Source: a virus | Length of the DNA: 41,497 bases | IMG/VR virus record: IMGVR_UViG_3300023284_000411 | Span: 1-41,497 of that record | Reading direction: 5' to 3' (one strand) | Part shown: one piece after another, positions 17,993 to 25,640 of the stretch | Layout of the letters: each line of letters begins with the position of its first letter | Numbering within the stretch: position 1 is the first letter of the stretch | Position numbers and translations under genes: made by a program | Notes under the pieces: model-generated | The model's database searches: none | Told to the model about the DNA's origin: nothing | The model's input: only the letters and a program-made list of their open reading frames with translations

Positions 17993-18430
17993 ATGTTCAA
18001 AAAGATAACAGAATTACTTGGTGGAGGATTTTTAAAGGGGGCAACCGGACTAATTGATGAATTGGTCACCAGCAAAGAGGAAAAAGGAAAGTTAAAGCTT
18101 AAAATGCAACAACTCTTGAATCAGACTCAATTGCAAGCACAACAATTTGCATTGGAAGGAGAACGAGAATTGAGCAGGAGACATGAGAATGACATGAAGT
18201 CTGACAGCTGGCTCAGCAAGAACATCAGACCCCTCGTATTGATAGTTATTATCACGCTGTATTCAATCTTTGCAGTAACTGATGGAAACATAGATGGATT
18301 CAACATCAGTGACGCATACGTGAGTTTATTGGGTCAATGGGGTATGTTGATTATGTCCTTCTACTTTGGAGGCCGTACATTAGAAAAGACAACTGCTATA
18401 TTCAAGAAAAAAGATATTGAGAAAAGTTAA
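17993..18430 (+). CDS. Holin candidate of the 3TM type
   Basis: 145 residues: a Gly-rich amphipathic start, a Lys/Gln-rich helical stretch (about 25-60), then RRHENDMKSDSWLSKNIRPL leading into hydrophobic segments around 80-95 and 108-125. The W-x4-RPL entry to the membrane part is characteristic of the 3TM holin family known from gene transfer agents. It lies downstream of the amidase and before a terminator. A small GTGCA-AATAA-TGCAC hairpin lies in the upstream gap. Confidence 0.65.
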   Translation: MFKKITELLGGGFLKGATGLIDELVTSKEEKGKLKLKMQQLLNQTQLQAQQFALEGERELSRRHENDMKSDSWLSKNIRPLVLIVIITLYSIFAVTDGNIDGFNISDAYVSLLGQWGMLIMSFYFGGRTLEKTTAIFKKKDIEKS

Positions 18431-18458
18431 TTGATTAAGTTTGTATAACGTGGTTTTA

Positions 18459-18489
18459 GAGAGTGTTATGGTTGGCACTCTCTTTTTTT
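18459..18489 (+). terminator. Rho-independent terminator after the lysis module
   Basis: Perfect stem GAGAGTG (18459-18465) with CACTCTC (18476-18482), ten-base loop, followed by seven T. It closes the late transcription unit. Confidence 0.9.
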
Positions 18490-18511
18490 ATGCAATAAAA
18501 ACACAAAAACA

Positions 18512-18543
18512 TTTGCATAGTAATTTTAATGTTTGTAGTTTTG
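18512..18543 (+). promoter_or_regulatory. Promoter of the early region (TTTG-N20-TAGTTTTG)
   Basis: TTTG at 18512-18515 and TAGTTTTG at 18536-18543, spaced by 20 bases, match the Bacteroidota primary sigma consensus (TTTG, 19-21, TAnnTTTG). Transcription would start near 18549, just before the first copy of the ACCAAGAGCAA motif. It lies directly after the late terminator, as expected for a new transcription unit. Confidence 0.75.
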
Positions 18544-18586
18544 AAACATAATTAATACCAAGAGCAAACAAATAAAAACCAAGAGC

Positions 18587-18700
18587 ATGTATTCAATAAA
18601 TAAATTACTATCTTTGAATTCCTATCGAACAAGTTGCTCTTGGTTGATGGAAAAAGCCGATTCAGATCCATTCTTTTTCGGCTTTCTTTTTTTAAACTAA
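18587..18700 (+). CDS. Possible 37-residue leader peptide
   Basis: An ATG preceded by the AACCAAGAGC leader motif opens a 37-codon frame that runs through the antisense segment and the terminator hairpin and stops at 18698-18700, eleven bases before the next gene. The peptide is Ser/Leu/Phe-rich. Ribosomes here would cover the antisense segment and melt the terminator, as in leader-peptide attenuation. It could equally be fortuitous. Confidence 0.35.
   Translation: MYSINKLLSLNSYRTSCSWLMEKADSDPFFFGFLFLN
18653..18692 (+). terminator. Hairpin terminator inside the early leader
   Basis: AAAGCCGA (18653-18660) pairs with TCGGCTTT (18678-18685), 17-base loop, followed by C and seven T. It lies upstream of the first early gene, so full transcription of the operon would need read-through or antitermination. 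Confidence 0.75.
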
Positions 18701-18710
18701 ACCAAGAGCA

Positions 18711-19100
18711 ATGAAACAACTAAAAGACGTAATTCATCATTATATGCCTTATGGGTTAATATGTAAAGACCATAATTCAGAGGATTGTATTCTTAATTCA
18801 CATACTCTTTTGATGTATTATAGCGAAAGTATAGATTTATTTCCCAAGCTAAGACCCCTCGACCTTACTAAAGAGATAGAGCATAACGGGGAGAAGTTTG
18901 TTCCATATGATAAAGCCAAATCAGTTGTAAGTAATGATCAGTGGGTTAAGATTCTTGGTAGCATTGATCTTGATGAAGGGATGTATTCAAAGCTTTGTGA
19001 TATGCCGTATTGGTGGTTTGAATTACTGGTATCATGGCACTTTGATGTATTTGGATTAATAGAATCAAATCAAGCAATAAAGAAATTCAGAGAAGAATAA
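18711..19100 (+). CDS. Unknown early protein (129 aa)
   Basis: 129 residues with a basic start leading into HHYMPYGLICK, a central KAKSVVSNDQWVKILGSI and PYWWFELLVSWHFDVFGL. I associate this type of protein with early regions of Bacteroidota phages, but no function is known to me. First gene after the structured leader; the start is preceded by AACCAAGAGCA. Confidence 0.7.
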   Translation: MKQLKDVIHHYMPYGLICKDHNSEDCILNSHTLLMYYSESIDLFPKLRPLDLTKEIEHNGEKFVPYDKAKSVVSNDQWVKILGSIDLDEGMYSKLCDMPYWWFELLVSWHFDVFGLIESNQAIKKFREE

Positions 19101-19114
19101 TTGAAAACAATAAT

Positions 19115-19429
19115 ATGCTATTTCATTTAGACAAATGTAGGCGGTTATACAACGCCAGAACCAAAGCTCAAAACGCTATTGATAAGAAACCCTTGAATCA
19201 AGGTAAGATCACACAGCAAGCATTTGGACACAAATTATATCCGGACAACAAAGATTATCATCAAGTGGCCGGACTCATTCGAAAGGTGAAAGAAAATGAA
19301 CTTGTCTACCTCAAAAGAGCATGGATCAAGGAGGTATGTGATATTTTTGGAGTGGATCCAAACTTTGTATTTGGTAAACCATCGGTATTCGATGAAGAGT
19401 ATGAAAAGTATTTTCCAACAAAAAAATAA
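19115..19429 (+). CDS. Possible DNA-binding protein (XRE-like)
   Basis: 104 residues, basic. The central part (ITQQAFGHKLYP then IRKVKENELVYLKRAWIKE and VCDIFGVDPNFVFG) resembles the end of XRE-type helix-turn-helix regulators, in which a Gly-Val-x-Pro-Asn-Phe motif follows the recognition helices. A regulatory role in the early operon is plausible; the first helices are poorly defined, so the assignment is tentative. Confidence 0.55.
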   Translation: MLFHLDKCRRLYNARTKAQNAIDKKPLNQGKITQQAFGHKLYPDNKDYHQVAGLIRKVKENELVYLKRAWIKEVCDIFGVDPNFVFGKPSVFDEEYEKYFPTKK

Positions 19430-19437
19430 AGTATATC

Positions 19438-19842
19438 ATGACATTACAAAACACAATGCTATTTTTCGCATGCGCAAGTATTATTGCTAACTACCCTCAC
19501 ACCTATTGGGCTATTGATTACATCTCAAATGTGAAAGAGAGTTTCATTATTTTAGGTAAGTGGGAGGTAAATCCAAAAGCCATTCAGAACTACATCTTTT
19601 GTGTGATCATATCGACTGCAATCATGTTTTTGATATTCTTGGAGCTCACTGAATACGCAATCGCTGGTTGTGCTCTGGAGATAGTTATAAATTGCTACTA
19701 TGTTTATTGTTCGTATGAGGAAAAGTTCTCAAGGTCTGACAGTAAAATTAAAAAGAGAAGAAAACTTGTTGGTGCCTATTTCTTTGCAATAGTCTATCCA
19801 ACAGCCATCATCACATTTTCACTAATTTATCACAACTTGTAA
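19438..19842 (+). CDS. Small membrane protein, early operon
   Basis: 134 residues with hydrophobic segments near 5-20, 53-75, 77-92 and 112-132, and a Lys/Arg/Ser-rich loop (FSRSDSKIKKRRK) before the last one. No family recognised. It ends one base before the annealing-protein gene, within the replication and recombination operon. Confidence 0.6.
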   Translation: MTLQNTMLFFACASIIANYPHTYWAIDYISNVKESFIILGKWEVNPKAIQNYIFCVIISTAIMFLIFLELTEYAIAGCALEIVINCYYVYCSYEEKFSRSDSKIKKRRKLVGAYFFAIVYPTAIITFSLIYHNL

Positions 19843-19843
19843 A

Positions 19844-20551
19844 ATGGAAACATTAGATCCTATAAAAATACCAAATGAAAACGACAGAAAGGATTGGCTG
19901 AGAGAATTGCAATCATTTACTGCATTCCTAAATAAACCAGTTGATCCAAAGGAATTGAAAGAACATCCACTTGTAAAAGGAGCAAAGTATCTTCCTATTT
20001 CGAGAATGGAAATGAGATTGGACACATTGTTTTTTGGATTGTGGAAAACTGAAAATTTCAGATGGGAGGTAATTGAAAATGAAGTTGCAGCGTCAATTGA
20101 TTTAAGTGTTTATCATCCATTTGCTAAGATGTGGATTACAAGAACTGGTGCGATGGCCACTCAAATCATGGTCAACTATCCGAATGCTATTCCAAAAGAT
20201 AAGAAAAATGAATGGGCTAATGAAATCAAGCATAAGAAGCCAACTGCTCTACAGATGGGCATGTTTTCCAGTCTCAAAGCTGATTGTTTCAAAAATGCTT
20301 GTCTGAGTTTAGGAAAGACATTTGGAAGAGATATCAATCGGGATGACACCGCTGAATATCATGCGTTGATCAAAGGAACTGGGGACAATAGGGAGATCAT
20401 TGATTTGAGACAGAAGCTGTCAGATGCCATTCAAGAATGTCAGGTGGAGGAACTGAAGAAAGAAATCATTGATAAGATAAATGAAGAGGAAGATGGAGGA
20501 ATGGCCAGTGCTGAATTCTACACTGATGAGCTGGCCAAACTTCAGAAATAA
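19844..20551 (+). CDS. Single-strand annealing protein candidate (RAD52-like)
   Basis: 235 residues. The core (SRMEMRLDTLFFGLWKTE, WEVIENEVAASIDLSVYHP, a WITRTGAMAT turn, then MFSSLKADCFKNACLSLG and TFGRDI) follows the strand-strand-helix pattern of phage RAD52/Sak-type annealing proteins, with a helical acidic C-terminal tail. Such proteins coat and anneal single-stranded DNA during phage recombination. The next gene is a PD-(D/E)XK exonuclease, the usual partner, which supports the call. Confidence 0.65.
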   Translation: METLDPIKIPNENDRKDWLRELQSFTAFLNKPVDPKELKEHPLVKGAKYLPISRMEMRLDTLFFGLWKTENFRWEVIENEVAASIDLSVYHPFAKMWITRTGAMATQIMVNYPNAIPKDKKNEWANEIKHKKPTALQMGMFSSLKADCFKNACLSLGKTFGRDINRDDTAEYHALIKGTGDNREIIDLRQKLSDAIQECQVEELKKEIIDKINEEEDGGMASAEFYTDELAKLQK

Positions 20552-20572
20552 GTAAGTTAACCAAGAGCAATT

Positions 20573-21427
20573 ATGAGTGATATAATAACAGTTGACCAAG
20601 CATTCATTGAAAATAGGCCATTGAGTGTGTCTTCATTGAAGGCTTTTGGAAAGTCGCCTAAACACTACATCCAATACTTGAACAAGCCGTGGGAGCCAAA
20701 GGATGCATTCATATTAGGTTCTCTGATTGATTGCTTGGTATTGACTCCAGAAGACTTGGAGAAAAAGTTCATTGTTTATGAGAAGTTCGCAAAGAGATCC
20801 AACGCGGACAAAGAAAAGTGGGCTGGTATGTTGGCAGATGCTCAGGAGAACAAACAGACATTGGTCACAAAGGAAATGATGGTCATTGCTAAAACTTGTC
20901 GAACTGCATTGATGGACAATGAACAGGCGAGAACGTTGATTGAACACAAAAAGAATGTTCAGCGGAAATTGCTATGGAGGGACAAAAGTAGAGATCTTCC
21001 AATCGTTAGCTATGTAGATTTTGAGAGCACAGCCTGGGATACAGATTTCATTGTGGATCTCAAGAGCTCCAAGAGTGCTGACCCAAAGGATTTTGTGAGA
21101 GATGCTGTAAACTATGGCTATCAGATTCAAACAGGAGGATATCTGGAAGGATACAAAAACATTGAATTCAGATTCCCTCAATTTATTTTCTTGGTAGTAG
21201 AGACTGACGAGCCCTTTAATGTGAGCATCAATTTCTGTGATACTAGATATGTTGATGCCGCTGTCAAGGAATGGAATGGATTGTTGCAGGCATTCAGATA
21301 TTGTCTTGACAACAAGCATTTTGACATGGGCTATGATTTCAGATTATTTGGTCTAAAAGAGTATTTCAATATGGAGATACCTAAATATTATAAACCTAAT
21401 TATCCGGAAGGATTTGGAGACGAATAG
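20573..21427 (+). CDS. PD-(D/E)XK exonuclease (RecE/Exo VIII-like)
   Basis: 284 residues. LSVSSLKAFGKSPKHYIQYL at the start, GSLIDCLVL near 49, Asp149 in SYVDF, and Asp162-x-Lys164 in IVDLKSSKSADP followed by YGYQIQTGGY near 181 form the nuclease core of the RecE-type family (DUF3799 relatives). It resects double-stranded ends to supply single strands to the neighbouring annealing protein. The leader is TTAACCAAGAGCAATT before ATG, a full copy of the recurrent motif. Confidence 0.85.
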   Translation: MSDIITVDQAFIENRPLSVSSLKAFGKSPKHYIQYLNKPWEPKDAFILGSLIDCLVLTPEDLEKKFIVYEKFAKRSNADKEKWAGMLADAQENKQTLVTKEMMVIAKTCRTALMDNEQARTLIEHKKNVQRKLLWRDKSRDLPIVSYVDFESTAWDTDFIVDLKSSKSADPKDFVRDAVNYGYQIQTGGYLEGYKNIEFRFPQFIFLVVETDEPFNVSINFCDTRYVDAAVKEWNGLLQAFRYCLDNKHFDMGYDFRLFGLKEYFNMEIPKYYKPNYPEGFGDE

Positions 21428-21434
21428 TAAAGAC

Positions 21435-21626
21435 ATGGATAGTTGCGAAAATTGTGGATGTAGGGTTTACAGCGGTGCTTGCGTCAACTGTAACGAAGAG
21501 ATATTTATTGCTGAACAGTATGAAGATTTAGGCATGGATTTACCTGAAGAAAATACTGACTTTAGAAAAAGATTGGACAAAAGTGAAAAAGAACAATTTG
21601 AAAGACTAACACGAATAAAACCATGA
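21435..21626 (+). CDS. Small protein with four-Cys zinc motif
   Basis: 63 residues from the ATG at 21435. Cys-x2-Cys-Gly-Cys then Cys-x2-Cys within the first 22 residues suggest one treble-clef or ribbon zinc site, followed by an acidic helical tail. It overlaps the next gene by four bases (ATGA). Function unknown. Confidence 0.6.
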   Translation: MDSCENCGCRVYSGACVNCNEEIFIAEQYEDLGMDLPEENTDFRKRLDKSEKEQFERLTRIKP

Positions 21627-21898
21627 AAAAATTACTAAGAAAAATTGCTTTAATAATATTGAAGTATAACGATGAATACTCTTTCAATGATTTCTATGAA
21701 GACATGATGAAAGTAGCACATCAAAATGGGGAGGATTTTTGTCGGGTAAACGTTGAACAGAACACTATTGAAGGAATAACATTCGAGGGATATTTCCACA
21801 AATCAGCAATATTTACAGGATCTACTCCAAAGGAAGTAATAGACCAATTCAAACCGAAAAAGAAAGGTGAACTGAAATGCTACGATGTTCATTTTTAA
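21623..21898 (+). CDS. Unknown small protein (91 aa)
   Basis: 91 residues with a basic N-terminal helix (MKKLLRKIALIILKYND), alternating strands and FKPKKKGELKCYDVHF at the end. No family recognised. It overlaps the preceding zinc-motif gene by four bases; a promoter begins inside its 3' end. Confidence 0.55.
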   Translation: MKKLLRKIALIILKYNDEYSFNDFYEDMMKVAHQNGEDFCRVNVEQNTIEGITFEGYFHKSAIFTGSTPKEVIDQFKPKKKGELKCYDVHF

Positions 21899-21923
21899 CT
21901 CAGGATTAATATTTGTATATTTG
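21892..21923 (+). promoter_or_regulatory. Promoter upstream of the replication initiator
   Basis: TATATTTG at 21916-21923 fits TAnnTTTG exactly; a T-tract (21892-21896) lies 19 bases upstream in place of TTTG. Transcription would start near 21929, leaving a leader of about 90 bases before the ATG at 22017. Confidence 0.55.
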
Positions 21924-21928
21924 CAGTA

Positions 21929-21996
21929 CAAGGGCTTGAACGGACTGATCCCCGTTGACAAGGCTACCGAGAGGGCTGCCCATCTTTTTTATCTCT
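21929..21996 (+). promoter_or_regulatory. Structured leader of the replication initiator gene
   Basis: The leader has an AACGG/CCGTT hairpin (21939-21956 region), a second GC-rich segment (GGCTACC and GGGCTGCC around GAGAG) and then a run of T (21985-21990), so it could form an attenuator-like hairpin before the initiator gene. Noncoding status is inferred: the open frame through it lacks initiator-like sequence. Confidence 0.45.
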
Positions 21997-22016
21997 CATC
22001 ATTTAATTCTCTCGGA

Positions 22017-22667
22017 ATGAATACATATGACATATCTAGGAACTTTTGGAACTGGGCTTTTGATAACCCAGAAAAGATTTCACCCAATCATGCAGCTATT
22101 TACTTCTTTGCTATTGAGCATTGTAACCGTTTAGGAGACAGGGAAAAGTTTGGTTTTCCTACTATGATGGTGTGTGATGCAATAGGTATAAAGAAGGCCA
22201 GCACCTACATTAGGTATTTCAACGACTTAATTGAATGGGGTTTTATTGATTTAATACAAAAAAGCTCTAACCAGTACTCTGCAAACATTATTTGCTTAAC
22301 GAGTGCTTTACCAAAAAAGGTAAAAGCATTGGACAAAGCAATCATGAACCATAGGGATAAGCAAACGGAAAACATGGGGATAAGCAATGGACCTGTAGAC
22401 AAACCACTAAACAACATAACCACTAAACCATTTATAAAAGGTATAAATAGATCTTTCGATCATCTATCAATTACTAATGATGAATTTAACAAGCTAACCC
22501 AGATCTATAGCACATCAGATGTAAATGAAATATTAGACGATATAAAAAACTACAGTAAAAACAAGCAATATAAAAGCCTTTACCTAACCGCTAATAAGTG
22601 GTTGAAGAAAAACAAAAAGGAAATAGTAAAACAAACTTCTAACAACGCTCATTACTTCCAATCATGA
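22017..22667 (+). CDS. Replication initiation protein (winged-helix type)
   Basis: 216 residues from the ATG at 22017. The N-terminal domain (MNTYDISRNFWNWAFDNPEKI read as a start, AAIYFFAIEHCNRLG, FGFPTMMVCDAIGI, TYIRYFNDLIEWGFI) is a winged-helix replication module common in Bacteroidota phages and mobile elements. A linker rich in Asn and Lys leads to a DnaD-like C-terminal helical domain. It probably binds the origin and loads the helicase encoded just downstream. A longer frame begins at 21885, but its first 44 residues cover a promoter and a hairpin leader, so I reject that start. Confidence 0.75.
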   Translation: MNTYDISRNFWNWAFDNPEKISPNHAAIYFFAIEHCNRLGDREKFGFPTMMVCDAIGIKKASTYIRYFNDLIEWGFIDLIQKSSNQYSANIICLTSALPKKVKALDKAIMNHRDKQTENMGISNGPVDKPLNNITTKPFIKGINRSFDHLSITNDEFNKLTQIYSTSDVNEILDDIKNYSKNKQYKSLYLTANKWLKKNKKEIVKQTSNNAHYFQS

Positions 22668-23191
22668 AAGAACTAGAAGCATTAATAATAGGAAGTTGTT
22701 TTGGCGAAGACAAATACAAAATGGTTTCATTCTTAGAGCCATATGATTTCACAAATTACCCAGGTAAGCCATATCGATATTTTTTTGAAATATTAAAAAA
22801 GGCCAATGCAGAAAGTCTATGTTTGGTAGAATGTATTTCAAAAACCAAACACGAAGGACTACGGGATCTTCTTGTTTCTCAAATACATTCACTAGGAGCC
22901 AACCACCCGGATATGTTAGGCCTTAAGTTGCTAGAGGGTAGATTTAAAACACTTTTATCGAGCTTACTTATTCAGCTATCAATTAACAGCAAAAAAACAG
23001 TAGAGACAGAATTATTAAATGAAGCAACAATGCTCGTGATTCGAAAAGATGTATTTGAATTATCAGATCATTTGCTTGAATATTTAGGAGTTCACGCCTC
23101 ACAAACTACGGTTTCACGAATTGTTGCCTTTTTGGACTACAGGAATAAAAGAGTTGCCAACGCTAAAAAAGTAATCAATGGGATTAGATGA
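22664..23191 (+). CDS. DnaB N-terminal-domain-like helicase partner
   Basis: 175 residues, helical: ELEALIIGSCFGE at the start, YPGKPYRYFFEILKK near 35 and paired helices after residue 85, matching the DnaB N-terminal domain in layout. It overlaps the ATPase gene by 14 bases. Together the two genes equal one DnaB-type helicase split between two polypeptides. It may also be a helicase loader. The homology is inferred from pattern and position. Confidence 0.55.
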   Translation: MKELEALIIGSCFGEDKYKMVSFLEPYDFTNYPGKPYRYFFEILKKANAESLCLVECISKTKHEGLRDLLVSQIHSLGANHPDMLGLKLLEGRFKTLLSSLLIQLSINSKKTVETELLNEATMLVIRKDVFELSDHLLEYLGVHASQTTVSRIVAFLDYRNKRVANAKKVINGIR

Positions 23192-24236
23192 GTTTTTAAA
23201 AGGCAAAAAGAGCCTAAACGGATTCAAGGAGGAAAAAGATCCGGATGTAATTAGTCTTGATTTAGAGATAATGAAGCAAGATCATGCCAACGGTGTACAG
23301 ATTGCAGACCCTTGTATGATTGGTCATATGAATAAACATTTCGCATGGATGCGAGGTCATCAAAATTGCTGGACCGGATTCCCTAATGATGGAAAGACTC
23401 AATTCACATTGTTTATGATGACGATAAAATCATTAATGAGTGATTGGAAATGGGTTATTTGGTCGCCTGAAATGAAGGGAGCCAACTTTGTAGACGGCAA
23501 AGTAAAAGTTCATTACAACGTATTGGCCTATGATATAATGGCTAGTGTGACTGGAAAAACTCCATACAAGCATATTCACGAAAAATACAACGGGAGAATA
23601 CCATTGATGACCATAGATGAAATTAAACAACAAAAAGAATGGATAGAAAGCAAATTCATTTTTTTAGACCCAAGAAAAAAGAAAGTTGAAGACATAGAAA
23701 TAATTTTAAAACGTGTCTATGAGCGTGAAGGATACGACGGAATATTAATTGATCCATTCAAAAACATAGAGCCTGAAACTAATAAGAGAGACGATCAACA
23801 TTTAAACGATGTATTTTCCAGATTCAAAGAGTGGGCAATTAAAATCAACGCTTCAATGAATTGGATTGCCCATCCAAAGAGCGGAGTATCTAGGATTGTA
23901 AAAAAAGGGAATGAAGAAATATTAGTCCCTTGCAATCAATACATGTTGTCCGGTGGTGCGGCGTGGGATAATGGAATGGATGCAATTTATTCTATTCAAA
24001 GGCCAAATTCAATACATGAGATAACAAGCCCTGAAGTAATATTTCACAATCTTAAACAAAGAATGCAAGATTTAGTTGCAGAACGCGGATCTGTACAGGA
24101 AATTCAATTTGATAAAAAAAAAAGAAGGTATATTTTTGATGGTTACAGTCCTCTAGGAAAGGAACATATGACCAATAAAGAAATGTATGATATATTGGAG
24201 GAATCAGAGCATAAAATACCAGAGTTGAAATTTTAA
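23178..24236 (+). CDS. Replicative helicase, DnaB/RecA-fold ATPase
   Basis: 352 residues. Walker A is GFPNDGKT at residues 67-74, Walker B is GILIDPF near 190, followed by the sensor-like NWIAHPK near 230 and a GGAAWDNGMDAIYSIQR segment near 260, all in DnaB-family order. It unwinds the fork ahead of replication. It lacks the usual N-terminal domain, which the preceding overlapping gene seems to supply. No primase is visible in this window. Confidence 0.85.
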   Translation: MGLDEFLKGKKSLNGFKEEKDPDVISLDLEIMKQDHANGVQIADPCMIGHMNKHFAWMRGHQNCWTGFPNDGKTQFTLFMMTIKSLMSDWKWVIWSPEMKGANFVDGKVKVHYNVLAYDIMASVTGKTPYKHIHEKYNGRIPLMTIDEIKQQKEWIESKFIFLDPRKKKVEDIEIILKRVYEREGYDGILIDPFKNIEPETNKRDDQHLNDVFSRFKEWAIKINASMNWIAHPKSGVSRIVKKGNEEILVPCNQYMLSGGAAWDNGMDAIYSIQRPNSIHEITSPEVIFHNLKQRMQDLVAERGSVQEIQFDKKKRRYIFDGYSPLGKEHMTNKEMYDILEESEHKIPELKF

Positions 24237-24251
24237 ACTAAAACCAAGAGC

Positions 24252-24773
24252 ATGTATAATTTAATAATTGGAATTGATCCCGGCGTATCTGGTGGAATAG
24301 CTGTGATTGTAAACAATAAAGTTGCTATAATGAAAATGCCAAAAAGAGAAGTAACTGTCAACGGCAAAAAAAGAAATGAAACTAATGTTGGCATATTAAT
24401 AGAGATGTTGTCTATATACACAAAAGGACACAATGCAATTGTATTCATTGAAAAAGTATCCATGCGTCCAAGTGACAATAAAGGAAAGCAATTTCAAATA
24501 GTTAAGATGCTTGCAAATTATGAAGCACTCAAAACTATCATCAATATTCTTGGAGTCCCTATGATCCAAGTCATGCCAAGAGTCTGGCAGAAATATTTGA
24601 ACCTAGTCAAAGCAAAAGAAGAATCAAAGGATCGTAAAAAGAGGTACAAGAGGTTTGCTTCAGACATCACAGGAATGAAGACAGCTCTTTGGAATTCGGA
24701 TGCAATATGCATTGCTGAATTTGGCAGGAGAAAAGTAAAATTAGAACCAGATTGGATACTTGAGAAAATATGA
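24252..24773 (+). CDS. RuvC-like Holliday junction resolvase
   Basis: 173 residues with the RNase H-fold RuvC signature: Asp9 in GIDPGVSGG, Glu67 in VFIEKV, and Asp near 149 in WNSDAICIAEFG. It resolves four-way junctions before packaging. The leader is AAACCAAGAGC directly abutting the ATG. The C-terminus (WILEKI) seems altered: a relic at 26158-26205 encodes the same segment but ends WILKQLE. It overlaps the next start by four bases. Confidence 0.85.
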   Translation: MYNLIIGIDPGVSGGIAVIVNNKVAIMKMPKREVTVNGKKRNETNVGILIEMLSIYTKGHNAIVFIEKVSMRPSDNKGKQFQIVKMLANYEALKTIINILGVPMIQVMPRVWQKYLNLVKAKEESKDRKKRYKRFASDITGMKTALWNSDAICIAEFGRRKVKLEPDWILEKI

Positions 24774-25000
24774 ATTGGATATTAACAAAAGATAAGCTGC
24801 CAGAACTTGAAACGAATGTGGAAACATCAGAAGATGGTATTAATTCTGCGGAAACAATGGACTATACTGCATATCGAAGATGTATGTTGGCTGGTGTTGG
24901 TGGAGGAAATGGATATTTTGGTGAAGGATTTGCTACTGACGGATCAACAGGATGCGACACTAATTTAATACTAGATGCTCCTAAATATTGGAGATATTAA
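24770..25000 (+). CDS. DUF551-like small protein, possibly truncated
   Basis: 76 residues. MNWILTKDKLPE fits the DUF551 N-terminal signature (W-I-x3-D-x-L-P-E), but the usual closing W-M-P-L-P is replaced by APKYWRY. Its last bases (24993-25014) are repeated at 26184-26205 as part of a RuvC-type C-terminus, so the gene appears inserted into the resolvase 3' end. Function of DUF551 is unknown. Confidence 0.55.
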   Translation: MNWILTKDKLPELETNVETSEDGINSAETMDYTAYRRCMLAGVGGGNGYFGEGFATDGSTGCDTNLILDAPKYWRY

Positions 25001-25086
25001 AACAACTAGAATAACGTCTGGATAAGAAACGAATACCCCTTTTTTGATCGTGGGGATTTATGCTCAAAACTTAAATATATCGTAAA

Positions 25087-25278
25087 ATGAGTGATTTTAA
25101 AACAAGGCTTGCAGAAGAGGAAAGCCAACTACAAGAGAAAATTGAAAAACTGTATGACTTTACCCAAAGTGATAAAATTGATACGGTAGGAGATTTTCAA
25201 AAAACAATGCTTCTTATTCAGCTAGATGCAATGAGAACATACTGGAGATGCTTGACAGCAAGAGTTAATGCGCTATAG
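25087..25278 (+). CDS. Small phage protein, crAss001_48-related type
   Basis: 63 residues: M-S-D-F-K-T-R-L-A-E-E then Gln/Lys-rich helices, F-Q-K-T-M-L-L-I-Q-L-D-A-M-R-T-Y near 40 and a final Arg-Val helix. This resembles a short helical family widespread in phages (crAss001_48-related). Function unknown. The upstream gap contains a CCCC/GGGG hairpin around 25036-25056. Confidence 0.6.
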   Translation: MSDFKTRLAEEESQLQEKIEKLYDFTQSDKIDTVGDFQKTMLLIQLDAMRTYWRCLTARVNAL

Positions 25279-25288
25279 GTGTGGGTGG

Positions 25289-25315
25289 CAAGGGGTATTT
25301 GTTTTTTATCCCTTG
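25289..25315 (+). repeat. Perfect intergenic hairpin
   Basis: CAAGGGGTA (25289-25297) pairs fully with TATCCCTTG (25307-25315), one G-T wobble, nine-base loop. There is no strong T-tract afterwards, so it may be an RNA-processing or stabilising hairpin rather than a terminator. Confidence 0.6.
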
Positions 25316-25337
25316 TTATCGTTTTGTTTCAATAAAC

Positions 25338-25398
25338 TATAACGCCTGTATATCAAGCGTGTGACGATAGGAACATGATTTGATCATACCGTGTTATG
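25338..25398 (+). repeat. attC-like imperfect palindrome a
   Basis: Ends AAC (25341-25343) and GTT (25393-25395, in GTTATG). Arm GTATATCA (25348-25355) pairs with TGATCATAC (25381-25389) with one extrahelical base. The middle is 25 unpaired bases. It lies between two small ORFs. Confidence 0.55.
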
Positions 25399-25436
25399 TG
25401 CTTGTCGGTTTATCAGAACTAAATTTAATTAAAAAA

Positions 25437-25634
25437 ATGGATAACAAAACAACATTTTACACGGAAGGATTTATGGAATCAATAGCCGAAATTGAAGGGA
25501 TAATTCAATTAAACAAAGGCGATGATTTTCTTGGAAAAGATGGACAACACTATACTATTATTTGGAAGGTGTACAATCCATTTTTGAACATAATGATATA
25601 TCACGGAAAATTGACTATCGAAGCACTAACGTAG
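25437..25634 (+). CDS. Cassette-type small protein (65 aa)
   Basis: 65 residues from the ATG at 25437 behind an A-rich leader; an upstream extension to 25380 covers palindrome a and is rejected. Contains KGDDFLGKDGQHYTIIWKV and YHGKLTI, strand-like. No family recognised. It is bracketed by palindromes a and b. Confidence 0.6.
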   Translation: MDNKTTFYTEGFMESIAEIEGIIQLNKGDDFLGKDGQHYTIIWKVYNPFLNIMIYHGKLTIEALT

Positions 25635-25640
25635 CCTTGC

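Larger units (their letters stand above)
18549..18711 (+). promoter_or_regulatory. Structured leader with sense/antisense motif copies and internal terminator
   Basis: The leader holds ACCAAGAGCAA at 18557-18567, AACCAAGAGCA at 18577-18587, its 12-base complement TTGCTCTTGGTT at 18634-18645, a terminator hairpin at 18653-18685, and a third sense copy at 18700-18711 that reaches into the start codon of the next gene. The antisense segment can pair with any one of the three, so mutually exclusive folds are possible. It may be a cis-acting attenuator or a short terminated RNA of about 140 nt acting on other leaders (inference). Confidence 0.55.

Noticed and set aside
18609-18616. TATCTTTG as a second promoter -7 box inside the early leader
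   Set aside because: The box matches, but there is no TTTG or TTG 19-21 bases upstream; the region there is the leader motif and an ATG.
21885-22016. 44-residue N-terminal extension of the replication initiator
   Set aside because: The extension covers a TAnnTTTG promoter and a GC-rich hairpin leader, and its residues do not resemble the initiator family, which starts at the ATG at 22017.
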